A DNA stretch of 64,000 nucleotides from Paramecium pentaurelia (taxonomy: Eukaryota > Ciliophora > Oligohymenophorea > Peniculida > Parameciidae). Each line of letters begins with the position of its first letter. Position 1 is the first letter of the stretch. Shown piece by piece: positions 48,036 through 61,441 of the stretch. The translations under genes were made by a program, and so were the position numbers. The notes under the pieces are model-generated. The model was given only the letters and a program-made list of their open reading frames with translations, did not search any database and had not been told where the DNA came from. The stretch spans positions 146,338 through 210,337 of the forward strand of contig CAJJDO010000035.1 in assembly GCA_905183005.1 (NCBI GenBank), in the 5' to 3' direction.

Positions 48036-48979
48036 ATGAGTATAAATGAATAGGAATTATAAAATAAAGTAGAAAAAGTAGTAGATAATGTAAATATAAA
48101 TAATCATAATTAGTATATGAAAAGAGCAAAATCATTTCATAGATAAAGATCATCAATTTCAATGAATGAAGAATAGAGAGATTTAACATAAGAGATTGCT
48201 GAAAAAGAATTTTAAAAGAATACATTATTAGAAGAATTGTTAAAGCAAATTTCTTTAATAATAGACAATTTAATTCAGAGACACTTGTTTGATGTGAATA
48301 TTATATATATATTCCTAGTTTCAAAATTAACTTCTTCATTTATAGAATGAACTATATTAATTGAAGACAAAATAGTTTCATATAGGAAGTTAGGAGAGTA
48401 CAATAAAATAGACACTTGTATTATCAAAGAATAGTTCTTTTACTGATTTTAATGAATAATTTCTTTCTGAAGATTAAATTAAAAATTTAAAAAACAAAAT
48501 CAAAAATCTAAAAGAGGATGTGAATAAGAAAACATAATATCATGATTCATTAATAAATATGTTGTTGGATTAATAGTAATTAATTATTTATTATAAAAAT
48601 TAAAGGAAGGATTTAAAAGAGAATTTGAGAAAAAATTAATATGATTTAGATGTTAAATCTATAGAAAAAAGAATGCTTGATTAAATTTGGTTAAGTAAAT
48701 AAATATTTATATTAAGATAGGTGTTGAAACATAAAGTAGAGATTTTGTTGAAACGAAATTTCATTAACTGAAATAATTAGTAGAATCTAACAATTAGAAA
48801 CAGAAAGGTAATTTAATAATTTAAAAAAAATAGAAAAGGATGCTGTGATGTGGACAATTGTAAATGAATGTAAATGTGAGATGGATAAAATGAATTTGAA
48901 GCTAAATAGTGTAAACAATATTTTACATGAAATCAAAGAAAATAACAATTGGTTTCCACGTATTTGGAAAGCAAAATGA
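48036..48979 (+). CDS. Coiled-coil protein, unknown
   Basis: A 288-aa model starting MSINEQELQN with introns at 48294-48318 (GTGAAT donor), 48695-48720 and 48808-48833. It is helical and charged throughout, with several heptad blocks (KNLKNKIKNLKEDVNKK) and an aromatic end WFPRIWKAK. No membrane span. Family not recognised. Confidence 0.68.
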
Positions 48980-49209
48980 TATAATATTATTATTTAATTT
49001 AGTTCAAATTTATTAATTTATCATTTTTTAGTAATTTATATTATTTATTCATTTACTAAATAAGTTAGGAATAAGAGTGACAAATATTTATGTGAGACAT
49101 TTCTTGTCGATATTAAATTAATGGAAACTGAAAATTCCTATCTTTTCAATATTTTCTTATTGGATCAATTTTCAATATTTAATTATTCAAAATTGCTGAA
49201 TCTAGCAGA

Positions 49210-50078
49210 ATGAAAAATCAAGAAAAGTCGATTTATGATGACAAATTGTCTTAAATCTTATAGAATGACAGTAAAACACATATTACTATATTCATTTAGC
49301 AAATGATGAAATTTCATAATCCTTAGCAAATAGTCCATCACTGGATATAAGTTTAGAAACAGTATTAAAGAAACTGCAATCCAAAAAAATAAGATAATTA
49401 TATCAGGATCTAGGTCCTGTTTATGATATTAATGACAATTATGAGATTCGAAATTTCGATGATGACAGCTGTTATTTTGGATAAGTGGAAAATGACCAAA
49501 AAAATGGTACAGGAATACTGGTATGGTCTTCGATAGGAAATATACTTGATGGGTAAAAGTTTATAATTTATAAAAATAGAATTTGGGTGAATAATGAGTT
49601 AAATGGATTTTGTAGAATGATATACTCAAATGGAGACATGTAAAATGATATTTAATTTTATAGTTTCGAAAGTGAATTCAAATTTGGGAAGGCTAATGGA
49701 TTTGGAGTTTTCTAAACTAAGAGTAAAGTTGTAAAAGGTAGATCATTAAATCATAATAGGACTGTGGAAGAATAATGTACTTAATGGAGAGGGATAAGAG
49801 ATAAGAAGGGATGGATAGAAGTATTATGGATAATTTGAGGATGGATAAAAGAATGGAAAAGGAATTATATATTATAAGGATGGATGCAAGTAAAAATGAG
49901 ATTTGATTTTAGATATGAAGGAGAGATTAGTAAGAATAAGATAAATGGAAAGGGCATATTGGTTTGGAATGATTCAAGTTATTATGAAGGGGAATTTAGT
50001 AATGGGATAATAAATGGAAGTGGTATTTATGTTAGTGGAAATGGATAAAGTTTGAGTGGATATGTATGTTTGAATTGA
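49210..50078 (+). CDS. MORN-repeat protein
   Basis: A 255-aa model with introns at 49271-49299, 49553-49579, 49738-49759 and 49890-49912. After ~70 residues, about seven MORN units follow: YFGQVENDQKNGTGILVW, GIWVNNELNGFCRMIYSNG, FKFGKANGFGVF, GLWKNNVLNGEG, YYGQFEDGQKNGKGIIYY, YEGEISKNKINGKGILVW, YYEGEFSNGIINGSGIYV. MORN repeats bind lipid or act as scaffolds and are common in ciliary and cortical proteins. Partner unknown. Confidence 0.88.
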
Positions 50079-50315
50079 TAATAAGTTTATAGTTTGAAGA
50101 AATAAGTAATAAAGACAGAATTCAGAGAATTTAATATATACATAATAGTGGTTCTCAAAAATTGATCGAGAAAATACGATAATTATGATTTTTTTGATTG
50201 ATTGCACATGATTAAATATAACATTGTGTATTTTAGTGTAGGTTTTAAGTAGTTAGAATATAAGAAAATAAAAAAAAGTATAAGAAATATATATATAATT
50301 AATATTAAAAAGAAA
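50079..50315. other. Intergenic spacer
   Basis: AT-rich sequence upstream of the third trichocyst gene. No coding frame recognised. Confidence 0.45.
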
Positions 50316-50329
50316 AATTCGTTTTTGCC
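50316..50329 (+). promoter_or_regulatory. CGTTTTT element upstream of trichocyst gene C
   Basis: AATTCGTTTTTGCC about 50 bp before the ATG. It shares the CGTTTTT core of the elements at 40946 and 44691 but is farther out and lacks CATTAAT next to it, so this copy is weaker. Confidence 0.3.
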
Positions 50330-50379
50330 TTTTTTTAGCAAAATAATCCTTAGAAGGAATTCATTATTAATTACAATAA

Positions 50380-51599
50380 ATGTTCAAAGTTGCCGTGTGT
50401 GCATTGTTAGTACTTGCCTCAACAGCCATTAATGTCTAATCCTCAATTTGGACAAGCAAAGACTAAAAAGCTTTCGCTTAGATTCACTAATCTGGTTGGG
50501 GTAAATTCATCTTGAACTTTGCTGAACTCCATTTATCAACAGGTGGTATCCTTTCTGAGCTTAACTCTGAGATTGAAAAACTCGTACATATAATGAGTTA
50601 ATATGTTTATAGGTTGATGAAATGGAAGAGGAATTGGCTGGAGTTCATCATGAATTCAATAGAAGAACAGATGTCCACAATAGAGAAGTTGCCAGACTCG
50701 AATAAGAAATCTAAGATAAAGAAAGAGGTATATATATCAGTTTTATTATTTCCTTAGAATTGTTCAATGCCCACGATTTCTTTGATAACGTCCTCATCCC
50801 ATAAGGAGAAAGATTTGCTGCCTAACTTGAATAATTATAAGAAAACATCGCTTAAAACAGAAGAACCCTTGAATAAGCTACAGTCTAAAGAGCCAATGAT
50901 CATGAAACATTTGAAGCTTAAGTTGTTGAACACAATGATGCTATTTCTGCTATTGACGAATGCTTATAATTATTGAGCACATTGGAAGCTCCATCTCTTG
51001 CTTAAGTCAAGAAAGTCTAAAAGAATTTGGCTAAAATCTAAAACTCATTGAAAAAGCACAACTAATTCCAAATCTTTGTTAAAGTGTTATTGGAAATCAC
51101 AGTTGACTCCAACTTTGCTGACTAAGGAGCTCTTAGAGATGTAATGTCTAAAATAATATTCTTTAGATTGTTGTTGCCTTCAATAATTTGAGAGTTGAAT
51201 TAGTTGATTCACTCAATTAAATCACTGCTGATGAAGCTGACTAAGTTGCTGAATTCAATGCTTAAGTTATTTAATTGAACTAAGAACATGCTGAATTCTA
51301 AAGAGCTGTTGTTGTTAAGAATGCTGAAATCGAAGCCAATACAAGTATTCATTCTAATCTAACAACAAATAGCCAAATAAGAATAAACTCTTGAATTAAT
51401 TGATGAACTTGATGCTGATTTGGCTACCCTCAATGGATAATTACAAGCTGAAAACGATGACTATGCCTTTGCCACTGACGTTTATAATGCCACCGTTGCT
51501 GAATATAACAAGGAAATTAATGCTGCCAATTAAGCTTTAGAATTGCTTAACCAACCAAGATTCCAAGACTATGTTAAATCATAACTCAAGGGAGCATGA
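50380..51599 (+). CDS. Trichocyst matrix protein precursor C
   Basis: A 368-aa model with introns at 50584-50612, 50728-50757, 51141-51166 and 51345-51372. Signal peptide [19 protein letters not shown]; then [20 protein letters not shown] and a long heptad body ([35 protein letters not shown]), ending FQDYVKSQLKGA. This is the canonical trichocyst matrix precursor layout and length. The mature chains are released by proteolysis and assemble into the crystalline trichocyst core. C-ending codons are frequent. Confidence 0.93.
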
Positions 51600-51696
51600 T
51601 CTATTTCCAAATATAAAATATATCAAAGCATAGAAATTATTATTATAATAATTTATTTGTAAAAATCAAACCTTATTCTCAACATATGCAACAAAA

Positions 51697-52510
51697 ATGT
51701 TGTTGTTTACCTACTCAAAAAGCATTTCTTATGATTGTTTATCTAGATATTAGCAGAATCATTTGGGGTTTAAACTACTACTATTATTATTTCTAGGAAC
51801 AGTGGCATGTGCCTTCATGTTTTAAAAAGACTCATCCCTTTCTCTTATTATATCCATCATGGATATTATCATCATTGTATTTCAGTCCTCCGTTGCTTTA
51901 TACATTAATATGAGAGCATTAAAACAGCAAAATAAAAAACCTATCTTCATCTATAGAAAATTGAAAGTCTTAAGTATATGCTTTAACATACTTGATCGAT
52001 TGATTGTTCCTATTATCAATTGTACCCTCATTTTTAAAGATGTAATAACCCTAATATTTAGGATTAATAAGAAGCAAGATCACAGTACTGTGTACTTGAT
52101 ATTTTTGTTGCTCTCATTATAACTGCAATCATATGGAATCTTATTGAATATTATTTCTATACTATAGTAAGAGATTTTGTCATGATTCTACAATCCTCAT
52201 GTATACCTTTTTTCTAATTTAGAAAATCGATCATTACGTTATATGAATGACAGCAAACTTAAGCTTTTAGAATAGCAAAACTTAGCAATTGTCTTTGAAG
52301 TAGCAGGATTGAGACCAGCTTATCGAAGAGGAGGATAACCTATTATAAATTCAGATAAAGTAGAATAAGGTCATCTTAAAAGTACTATGGAAGTTCAAAA
52401 AATATATTAACAACCATTACAAAATAATTAAAGTATTAAATCTAACTATTTCAGGTTTCCAAGTTTATGGTTCTTAATAAGAATTAATAGAAATCAATTT
52501 AATTGAATGA
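51697..52510 (+). CDS. Four-span membrane protein, unknown
   Basis: A 249-aa model starting MLLFTYSKSISYD with introns at 52042-52061 (20 nt, the shortest here), 52201-52222 and 52433-52454. Hydrophobic spans: KLLLLLFLGTVACAFMF, SLIISIMDIIIIVFQSS, ICFNILDRLIVPIINCTL, and VLDIFVALIITAIIW. The C-terminal ~90 residues are soluble and Gln-rich. Tetraspan-like in span number but without the usual Cys motif. I recognise no family. Confidence 0.72.
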
Positions 52511-52606
52511 TAATATTCATTTTTCATTAATGAATCTTATTAATATGAAATAATTAAGATTATTCGATAAATAATAACAAAAATTTATTTTTATCATAGT
52601 ATTTAG

Positions 52607-54688
52607 TCATTAGTTTAATACTTGACTGCTTTTTCTTATTTATTTCTTCATTAAGTCATTCAAACTTTAATCAACCTACTTTATCTGATTTTTACAAACT
52701 ATTTATTCTAATTATTAATATTTATCTATGATCTAAGTAAGTTCTTTATTTTTTATCATTAATTCATTTTACAAAAGGGATATTTATTCTGACATTCTCT
52801 TAAATTATACTGTATTATTGAGTGGATCATTTATTATTCTATTAGATTCTTAAGTATTACTTAAAGATATTAATTTACTGTATAATAATTCATTATCAAT
52901 TCTTATATTCTATTATTTCAATTATAAATTTTTAACTTCTAAACTTAAATCTGAGCATTCTTAATTTTTTATCTCTAACATTTACATATATTGTAATTTT
53001 TCATTAATTAGATTTTATAATTAAAAATCATATTACTTTAATTGATTTTCAAAGTTTCTTTATAATTAATATATATATTATTCTTTTTCTTTTTGTTTTT
53101 GTCTATCCTACTATTCATAATGATGTAAAATATTTGAATTCTCTTCTTCTAATTTTAATAGATTTTCTTCATAATTATTTAATTTCTTGTAAATATTTTC
53201 AAAATTATTAATCTCATTATCTTTTTGTATAATTTAATTTTTTAAAAATATATTCTCTCTATTTATTTATTCCATTTTCTAGTTAGTCTCTTCAAGTAAT
53301 AACTGACATTATAATTATATCTCTTAGATTTTTTTGATTGATTCATCATTAAGAGTTTCAGACTATAATCTTTAAGATAACAATCTATTATTTTAATCTT
53401 CAATTATATTATTCAATTTTTAATTTTCTATTTCATAATATTCTCTCTATCTTAATCTATCAATCATTAATTATTATTATTCTGAATTATTGGCTGATAA
53501 AAATTCTTTTAAATTTTTAATTTCACTTTCTAAAACAGAAATTTGTTTTTAAGAACTTTGTTTAATTGAATCAATCTCATTTTTTTACATTTAAAAATAA
53601 TTATTTTTAATTTAATTAACATCTTCTAAATATTATTATTCTTTTTTTATTAATTTTAACTTCAAACTTTCATTTTCTTATTTTATTTAATTGTTTTCTA
53701 AATCAATTTAATATTTTAATCTTTAATTTTAGTTATTTATAGTTTGTATTTCCTAATTCTTTATGTCAATCAAACATTTTAATTGATTAATTTCTTCTTT
53801 TAGTATTTCAATCTAATTATTATAAGCAATTTTCATATTCTAAACTTATGAATCTTGATAAAACTCCATTTTCATTTTCTATTAATAAATTTAATTCTAA
53901 TGTTCAACCTATATCTAACTTATCTTATTTTTTAGTTATTCTATTTCTCCATTATATCTCAATTATGCTTCAGATATCTCCATTTTTTATTTCTCTATAG
54001 TAAAAGTTAAACTTTTAATAATTGAATTCTTTTCTGAGATTTCATCTAACAGTTTATTTTATTCAATCTAGTTATCATTCTCATTTAATGATCTTTAGAA
54101 GGTCTACATACTCATATTAGTTAAATTATCACCTGTTGGTTTCTATTCAAAAAAACTATAGTTTCTTTGTTACTCACATGACGTAATTCGTTCATTAACT
54201 GCTTGAATTTCTTAGCTTAATATTTTAATATCCTCATCATACTTGTTTCTCATTTCATTTAATTACATAGCAGCTTATTCATATTTTTATTTCCATTGTT
54301 CAATCTCTTATTGTTATATTTCACTTTATTTATGCATAGATTGATTTTATTATAATAACTTATATTATTAATCTGCTTAACTATCTTCATGATTTTTATT
54401 ATCAATCCCTACTATAGAAGAATACATAGAAGGAAAATTGCTTTCATTTTTATTGATTTATTATAAAAACTTTGCTACTTCAATTCCTATCTCCTTACAT
54501 CTATTTTTGTTTTTATCATTCTCTCCTTAAGGTTGATTGTTAATACTTTCCTTGTTTTATGAAGAATAAGGTGATTGAGTTTTTAAGTTCTTACTTCTTT
54601 TTAATGCCCCACCAACAGAACAATTGGAAGGAGTTGAAATATATTAGCATTGCATTGGTGAAACTGTTCTGAATTTGCTTTATTGCAT
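52607..54688 (-). CDS. Intronless 693-aa coiled-coil protein
   Basis: A single uninterrupted frame from MQQSKFRTVSPMQ to TGA 52607-52609. The first ~110 residues are Ser/Asn-rich and probably disordered; the rest is nearly continuous Gln/Asn/Glu/Lys heptad coiled coil, of the kind found in centrosomal, cortical and basal body scaffolds. Gln is encoded almost entirely by TAA/TAG, so the gene is invisible in the standard code. No globular domain recognised. Confidence 0.78.
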
Positions 54689-55163
54689 ATTAATAATTTA
54701 TAAAGAAAAATATAAAATGCTTTCATAATCAATAAAGCATTTTACATATTGAATAAATTTATTATTATGTTTTATTAACATTATATTTATAAACTGTATA
54801 TTCTCAATTATATAAACAAATAACTTTTTAATTATTTTATTTTCATGGAATAAGTGTACAATATTCAAAATATATATTTTCATATAAATTAATATAATAA
54901 TTATATCAATAGAGGTCATTTGAAACAATTAAATTATTGAAATACATTATAATTCATTTATCTGTAATGCTTTTTTATTTTGTTTTAAAGGAATCTCAGG
55001 TTTAGAATCAAGCTATTAGTGATTGAATAATAGTATAAATTAATTAATTAATCATAGTAAAATTAAGGTTGAAATGGTTAAAATTGAAAAAAATAATTAT
55101 AATATTTTTACATAAATTTATTTACTTTTAAATTAAAAAACAAATATATCCAACTCAATTAAT

Positions 55164-55200
<37 letters not shown>

Positions 55201-55430
55201 TTAAGGAATACATAAAACATATTTCCAAATATGATTTTAAAACTGATTGATAAATTAAAGTATAAAGTGTATATTCTAAATAAATAATACAAAAACCATC
55301 TTAATTAGTACTTGATTATTATGCTTAATATTAAGACTTATTAAGTATAGAAAAATTCTTAAATGCTTAAATAATATTTTAATAATTTGCTTAATTTTTA
55401 TAAAATGCGTCATAATTAAATATAAATCAG
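54689..55430. other. Divergent intergenic region
   Basis: About 740 bp, very AT-rich, holding the AT dinucleotide repeat at 55167. No gene recognised; the standard-code frame at 54698-54928 is AT-rich noise. Confidence 0.5.
55167..55196. repeat. (AT)15 microsatellite
   Basis: Thirty bases of perfect AT dinucleotide about 235 bp upstream of the threonine dehydratase start. Confidence 0.9.
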
Positions 55431-56954
55431 ATGCATATTTCTAAAAAAGCACATTCATCTTTAAATCTTGTCAACAATGACCTATTGTAGACTCCAGATA
55501 AAAAACCCTAGAATCATGTTAATAATTCAAACAAGCAAGAAGATAGCACAATGAAAGAGTCAATGGTAGTAGATGTGTTGATTTATAATCATCCTCCAAA
55601 CCTTTAGAAATTAATTCCTGTCTCACAAATTTTTGGAGCATATAAAAGATTAAAAAATGTTATAACAAGAACGCCAACTTAAAAATCAATGAAATTATCA
55701 GAATAATTTGAAGCTAATGTTTATATCAAAAGGGTAAATAAAATATATAATTTTAGGAAGATTTGCAGATTGTTAGAAGTTATAAGTTAAGAGGAGCGTA
55801 TAATAAAATAATATCTATACCAGAAAGTGAAAGACATCGTACTGTATTTTGTTCTAGTGCTGGTAATCATGCTTAGGGTGTTGCCTATGTATGTAATTTA
55901 TTGAAAATAAACTGTGTTATTTACATGCCAACAAGTACACCTAATATTAAGTTTAATGCTGTCAAGTAATATTAAATTCATATTAAGATCTTGGGGAAAA
56001 CAATATGTTTAGATTGAATTGATTGGAGATACATTTGATGAGAGTTTTAGAGCAAGTAAAGAAAGATGCAATAATGAAAACGGTATATATGTACATGCTT
56101 TTGATGATGAGAAAATTATAGAAGGTTAAGGAACTATTGCTGTTGAAATACTTGAAGATATTCCTGAAAATTAAATTGACTTTGTTTTCTTTCCTGTTGG
56201 AGGTGGAGGATGTGGAGCAGGAATTTCATCTTATTTTAAATAAGTTAATCCTGAAACAATAATGATAGGTGTAGAACCAGAAGGGTATATATATATATTG
56301 ATTATTTAGTTCACCTTCAATGTATGAGGCAATTAAATAATAAAAAGTTGTTGAATTGGATAGTATTAACACATTTGTTGATGGAGCTGCTATTAAAAAG
56401 TCAGGAGCAATACCATTCGAAATTTTAAATTCTGTTTTAAAAGATATTATATTAATTCCAGAAGGACATGTTTGTACAACTATGATGAAATTATTTAATG
56501 AAGAAGGTATTTTAGTTGAACCTGCTGGGGCTTTAGCAATATCAGCCTTAGACAGATTTAAAGATGAGATCAGAGGTAAAACTGTTGTTTGTTTGATTTC
56601 TGGAAGTAACAATGATTTAGGAAGAATGACTGATATTAGAATGCTTTCAGAAATTCATTAGGGTCTATAATATTATATGTTTGTAAATTTCTTTTAAAAA
56701 CCTGGAGCATTAAAACAGTTTATTATACAATGTTTGGGTATATATATTAATCAATATATAATATAGGACCAACAGATGAAATCACTAATTTAGAATACAC
56801 AAGAAAAAATAATAGAGAAAAGGGACCAGCATTAGTTGGAGTGAAAGTTAAAAAACCTCAAGATTTTGAGGCAATTAAAAATAAAATGGAAGAATTAAAA
56901 ATTACACTTAGAATTTTATAACCAAATCAAGAGATTTTCAAAATGTTATTGTGA
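55431..56954 (+). CDS. Threonine/serine dehydratase
   Basis: A 474-aa model with introns at 55734-55756, 55966-55987, 56285-56309 and 56738-56766. PLP fold-type II: SYKLRGAYNK carries the Schiff-base Lys, SSAGNHAQGVAY binds substrate, and PVGGGGCGAG is the Gly-rich phosphate loop; SGSNND closes the core. The reaction is L-threonine to 2-oxobutanoate and ammonia (or serine to pyruvate). A C-terminal segment (GPALVGVKVKKPQDFEAIK...LRIL) looks like an ACT-type regulatory tail, so allosteric control is likely. The ~65-residue N-terminal extension is Asn/Ser/Lys-rich; a targeting role is possible but unproven. Confidence 0.94.
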
Positions 56955-56993
56955 TTTATAATATTATAAGATCATAAATATATATAATTTATT

Positions 56994-59900
56994 TCAAACA
57001 ATCTAGCCACTTAAAATTAATCTTTTAATCTCTCTCTAGAATTATTCATCAAAAAACAATGTTCCTTATGGAATTAAGTAAATGAACTTTTGTAAAAGAA
57101 TCATTTTATTTAATTCAGAATTTGATATTAATCTTAAACAATAAATACTAACGATTTCAAATGCTAAGTACAATGAAACAACAATCTTAAGTTAGACAAA
57201 AACTCTTACATAAACTATAAATTACAATTCAGTAATTTAAAATTCAAATTATTCTTTTATAACGCCAGAAAATTTGGACAAGACATCTGATAAAAGTGTT
57301 GAACCTTCTAATTCTAATTTATCTAGTGATTATCTAGTATCAAAATGAGTTGTTTCATATTCATTAGATATGCTGTTAATTACATAACTTAATGCATTTA
57401 CAAGTCCTCCTTTTAATACTCCCTACATAACTTTGTCACAAATCCCATTAGCCTTTTTCTTATATTCCTAAAATATGATATTTTTATGTATATACTTCGC
57501 TTAAATTATCACAGACAGAAATTTAAGTTATTTTTTCTACTATTTGAGTAGATGGTCCAAAAATTTCATTAATTTAATCCAATTAAAGTAAATCCTAATT
57601 AAACTCTTTTAATGAATCTAAACTCTCTTCTACATGTTAATATAAATCTTAAATTTCAGAAGGAGTGAAAAATGTAAATGTAGCTTTATAATACAAGGCT
57701 TCTTTCCAAGCATAAATAATTAAAATATTTACACTGGCATCTGATATTTTCTAATAAAATTTTGCTACATTTTAATAATAGATTATTTAATTATGTGTTA
57801 TAAGATAGAAACTTAAACTTACTAAGAAATATATTAGATAATGAAATAATATTGCGAATGTTTTTCTAAATATATTTAGAGAAACCAATTTTTTATTGTT
57901 AATTTAACGATATTTAAAATTTGATTGTTTTTTTTTCAAAGATTTATCAATATTATCCAGATCCATAGAATATCCATAGATCATTTATCTATTATTTTAG
58001 ATTTTCAAAGTTATTTATTTTAATCTTATAATTTCCAATTCAACTTGATGTAGATCTTGATTTTTTAAAATAGATAATATTTTATTTTTGGAATTTCGAA
58101 TCTGTTTTACATGATAGATTTTTAGAATAATCAATATGAAAGATATTACTCCAAATAATGTTATGTATAATCTAATGTTATTCATTTTTTCATTTGAATA
58201 TATTAATGTTTGTTATAAAGTAAAGTTTTCAAGATCAACAAACTTTTTATATAATATTTAACTGTTTTTATATGAATAATAAAAATAAGGTCCATCTGTC
58301 AATAATGGTTTTACTGTATAAGCCAATTTATATTCATATTGATAATTAAGTAATAAATGAATTGATTCTCTAAAACTTATATTATAATTCACTCCAGTAT
58401 TATTCTTTACATATAAGGAAAGTATTAAATAATTCTCTTCTAAAAATGGTTAAAATTCAGGTATATATAATACCTTTGTAATACTCTATTTTAAAAGATC
58501 ATAACCTGATAATAAATTTGATTTTGGAAATTAAATAAATTGTGCATGTTCTATCTCATCAATCATTTTCAAATTAAGTAATTAATTATAAGTTACAATA
58601 GTATATCTAGTGACTAAAAAGGAGTCAATTGGTTAATAAATTTCATTCTTTATAGAAAGTAGTTCTAAATGAGATATCAATTCTTTGAAATAAAAGGTTT
58701 CATCAAATATAATTATCGAAAAGATAAATGCAACAAGAATATATATTAAATAAATGATAATTAATGAAATCCAATTCTTAGATTATTTTTGAGAATTGAG
58801 AATAATTGAGGATTATTTAAATATTTGATAATATGGAGATCTTTTTACTTTAGCAATACTTGATAAATTTGTAAAATTTTCTAATTTTCTATTAATTTTA
58901 TTACTGAAACGAGGAAAAGAGTTTTCAGTTTATTTTTTCTCTGGAATAATTTAGAAATCATTATTCTCCTATAATAAATCAATTTGTAATTCATGACGTT
59001 CTGTATTCAATATCATTTATTACTTTTAATAATCTTCTTCAGGATCTGGTAAGTTTATTTCAATTTATTCATCAATATCAAAAGGATTCTCAGAATTTTG
59101 CATATATCTAAATTATGTACATGAATTAACTTTATCTATTTTAAGATTATCTAATCTCAATACAAATATATATTGATTTTCTTAAAAGAATCTTTGAGTG
59201 ATAGTTAAATGACATGAATATAATGTGATATTTTCAATTTCATCTAAACAATTAAAAGTTTTTGTTTTTCCTCTCTATTCATCTTCTTCTTAACAGCTTA
59301 TAAAATTAATAGGACATATTTTTATATCATATGTTTTGTCATCAATATATTTTTTAAATTAAGGAATTACTTTATTTATATTAATACCAATAATATGATC
59401 CAAATAGACTTCAGAAAGATTTAAACCACCAAAAAATAAGTTATGACTTATTTCTTAAAGTCTAAAGTTGGAATCTACAAATATTATATGTTTTTCACTT
59501 TATGGCAACCTATAAACTGTTATAATTTCTATATTTTATGAATTTTTTTGATTCAAATCCATACAAATATCAATTGGTTATATTATACCTTATCGTATTT
59601 TTATAAATGTTTCACCAATTGATTAAAAAAATCTATTTTAACCTGTTTCAAGAAAATTTTCAACTAAAAATTAATGTTGTTGTTTAAGTGATTAAGGTAT
59701 TAAGGTTTACAATTAATCACCTTCTTTTAATTTAAAATTTTAACCTTATGTTATTGAATGGTATTCAATAATTATGTTTTATACATCTATAATTTTGAAT
59801 ATTACAAAATTAAAACTTTAATTAAAAAAATTAAATAATTCTGATTAATTATGTTTAAGTATTATATCTTCATCAAGTGCAATAATTTAACTAAAGTTAT

Positions 59901-61328
59901 ATGCATCTAACACATTATTCAAAATTTCTACTTGATAGAACATCAAAACACTCTAATTTGAAATAGCTTAAAAATTAATATAATAAATATACTTGGAAAC
60001 AATTCATAATTTGATTTCAATTTCTATAAAAAAGTTTCCATTTCTAATAAGATCTTTTATACTTTGCGATTTAATTGATTCTACTCTATTTTATCATTTA
60101 AAATAATATTGAAAAATTCTATTTTTGATATTAAAACATTTAAAAACATTGTTTAAACATCAATAGTATTTGAATTAATAATAGATAATTATCTCATAGC
60201 CAATGAAATTGTTTATTAATTGGATTTTGTTTTTGAAGTTTATTAAATCATTTTACTTTACATCATTGCTATTATTTTACATTCTAATATTTTTAAAAAG
60301 GTTTATTATGAATTGCTAAGTTCAACTCTTATTGTTAATCTATATGTTCTTAAATTCATAATTGAAGGATTATTGCTCTTATATCTAAACAATTATTCAA
60401 TAATATGTTATGCTTCAACATATTTATCTAGAATAATTAATGTTTAAACATAATTAATATATATCTACCCTAAATAGAAAGGATTTCTAATTTTCTCTGA
60501 TAGATTTTCTAATTATCTCAATATCTATTATAGCATATGTTATCTTATCCTATCAATAATTTATTGAGAAAGTAGTTACTCATATGAAAACAAGATTTCA
60601 TTTTTTTAACAAAAATGTTAAACATACTAAAAAAGAAAGATTTAATTCTCTAACTTTTTAGTATCTATACCCTCTTCAATAATGCAAGAAACATATTTTA
60701 ATTCACTAATAGTTATCTCCTAAAAACCTTTTTTACTCATTATTTAATGTATATTTCTATCTAATAATCCTCTTATTATGAAAAGACTTATAGGAGCTAA
60801 TGGAATCCACAATCTTAATGTAAAGCAATTAAATAAACATTCAAATAATTGTAAAATTGCCATTATAGATCCTATACTACCAACTATAATTATTATTAAT
60901 AAATATGGATTTCTCATGTGTATATGATTAAATCTAATTTACCAAAATTTATGAATAAAATTTAGGATTATCAATACTGCTTAAGCAATTTTAGCTGCTT
61001 CTTTATTTTCCAAAAAAGCATAATTTATTATTTGAAGTAATTTTAAGTATAAATTTATTATATTTGTATGGGATTAATTAATTGTTAAATATTACAATTA
61101 AGGTATAAATCTAATGCTTCTATTTAAGAATTACCATTAAATAAATAATATTATACTTATTTAAAGGATTAGGATGATGCTTATTATGACAAAAAATACT
61201 GAAATTTATTTTTTATCAGCAAGAAGCAGCATACAAAATTCTATTATATTATGACCTAAATAGACTTTATTAAAAAATAAAAATAAGGAGATGATTGAAA
61301 TAATTATTTGTAATTTATTTGAGTTCAT
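56994..61328 (-). CDS. Second large multi-spanning PAS-type membrane protein
   Basis: A model of roughly 1,400 aa beginning MNSNKLQIIISIISLFLFF. I confirmed an intron near 57490-57520 and one near 60560; others exist. The N-terminus has several spans (GSIGSIMAILQLFECLF), then a helical region (YEIRQHMLQQILRQL), a PAS-like middle, more spans, and the end LQKFIYLIPQGTLFFDEQF. That end parallels FLIPQLQFYLDQKFE of the gene at 1507-5765, as does the overall order, so the two are paralogues. Sensory membrane role inferred. Exact exon boundaries in the middle are not fully resolved. Confidence 0.68.
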
Positions 61329-61441
61329 TTGACTAAATTATATTTCATTTATTATGTTGTTCTATTTTGTTTAATTAAAAACAATACAATAATATATCCA
61401 AATGATGATAACTATTTAAATTAAAAGAAATAAAACAACAA

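Noticed and set aside
56226..56612. Minus-strand frame of 128 codons
   Set aside because: Antisense shadow of the threonine dehydratase exon, which carries recognisable motifs on the plus strand.
57082..57348. Plus-strand open frame of 88 codons (MNFCKRIILF)
   Set aside because: It is antisense to the well-supported C-terminal exon of the PAS membrane gene ending at 56994.
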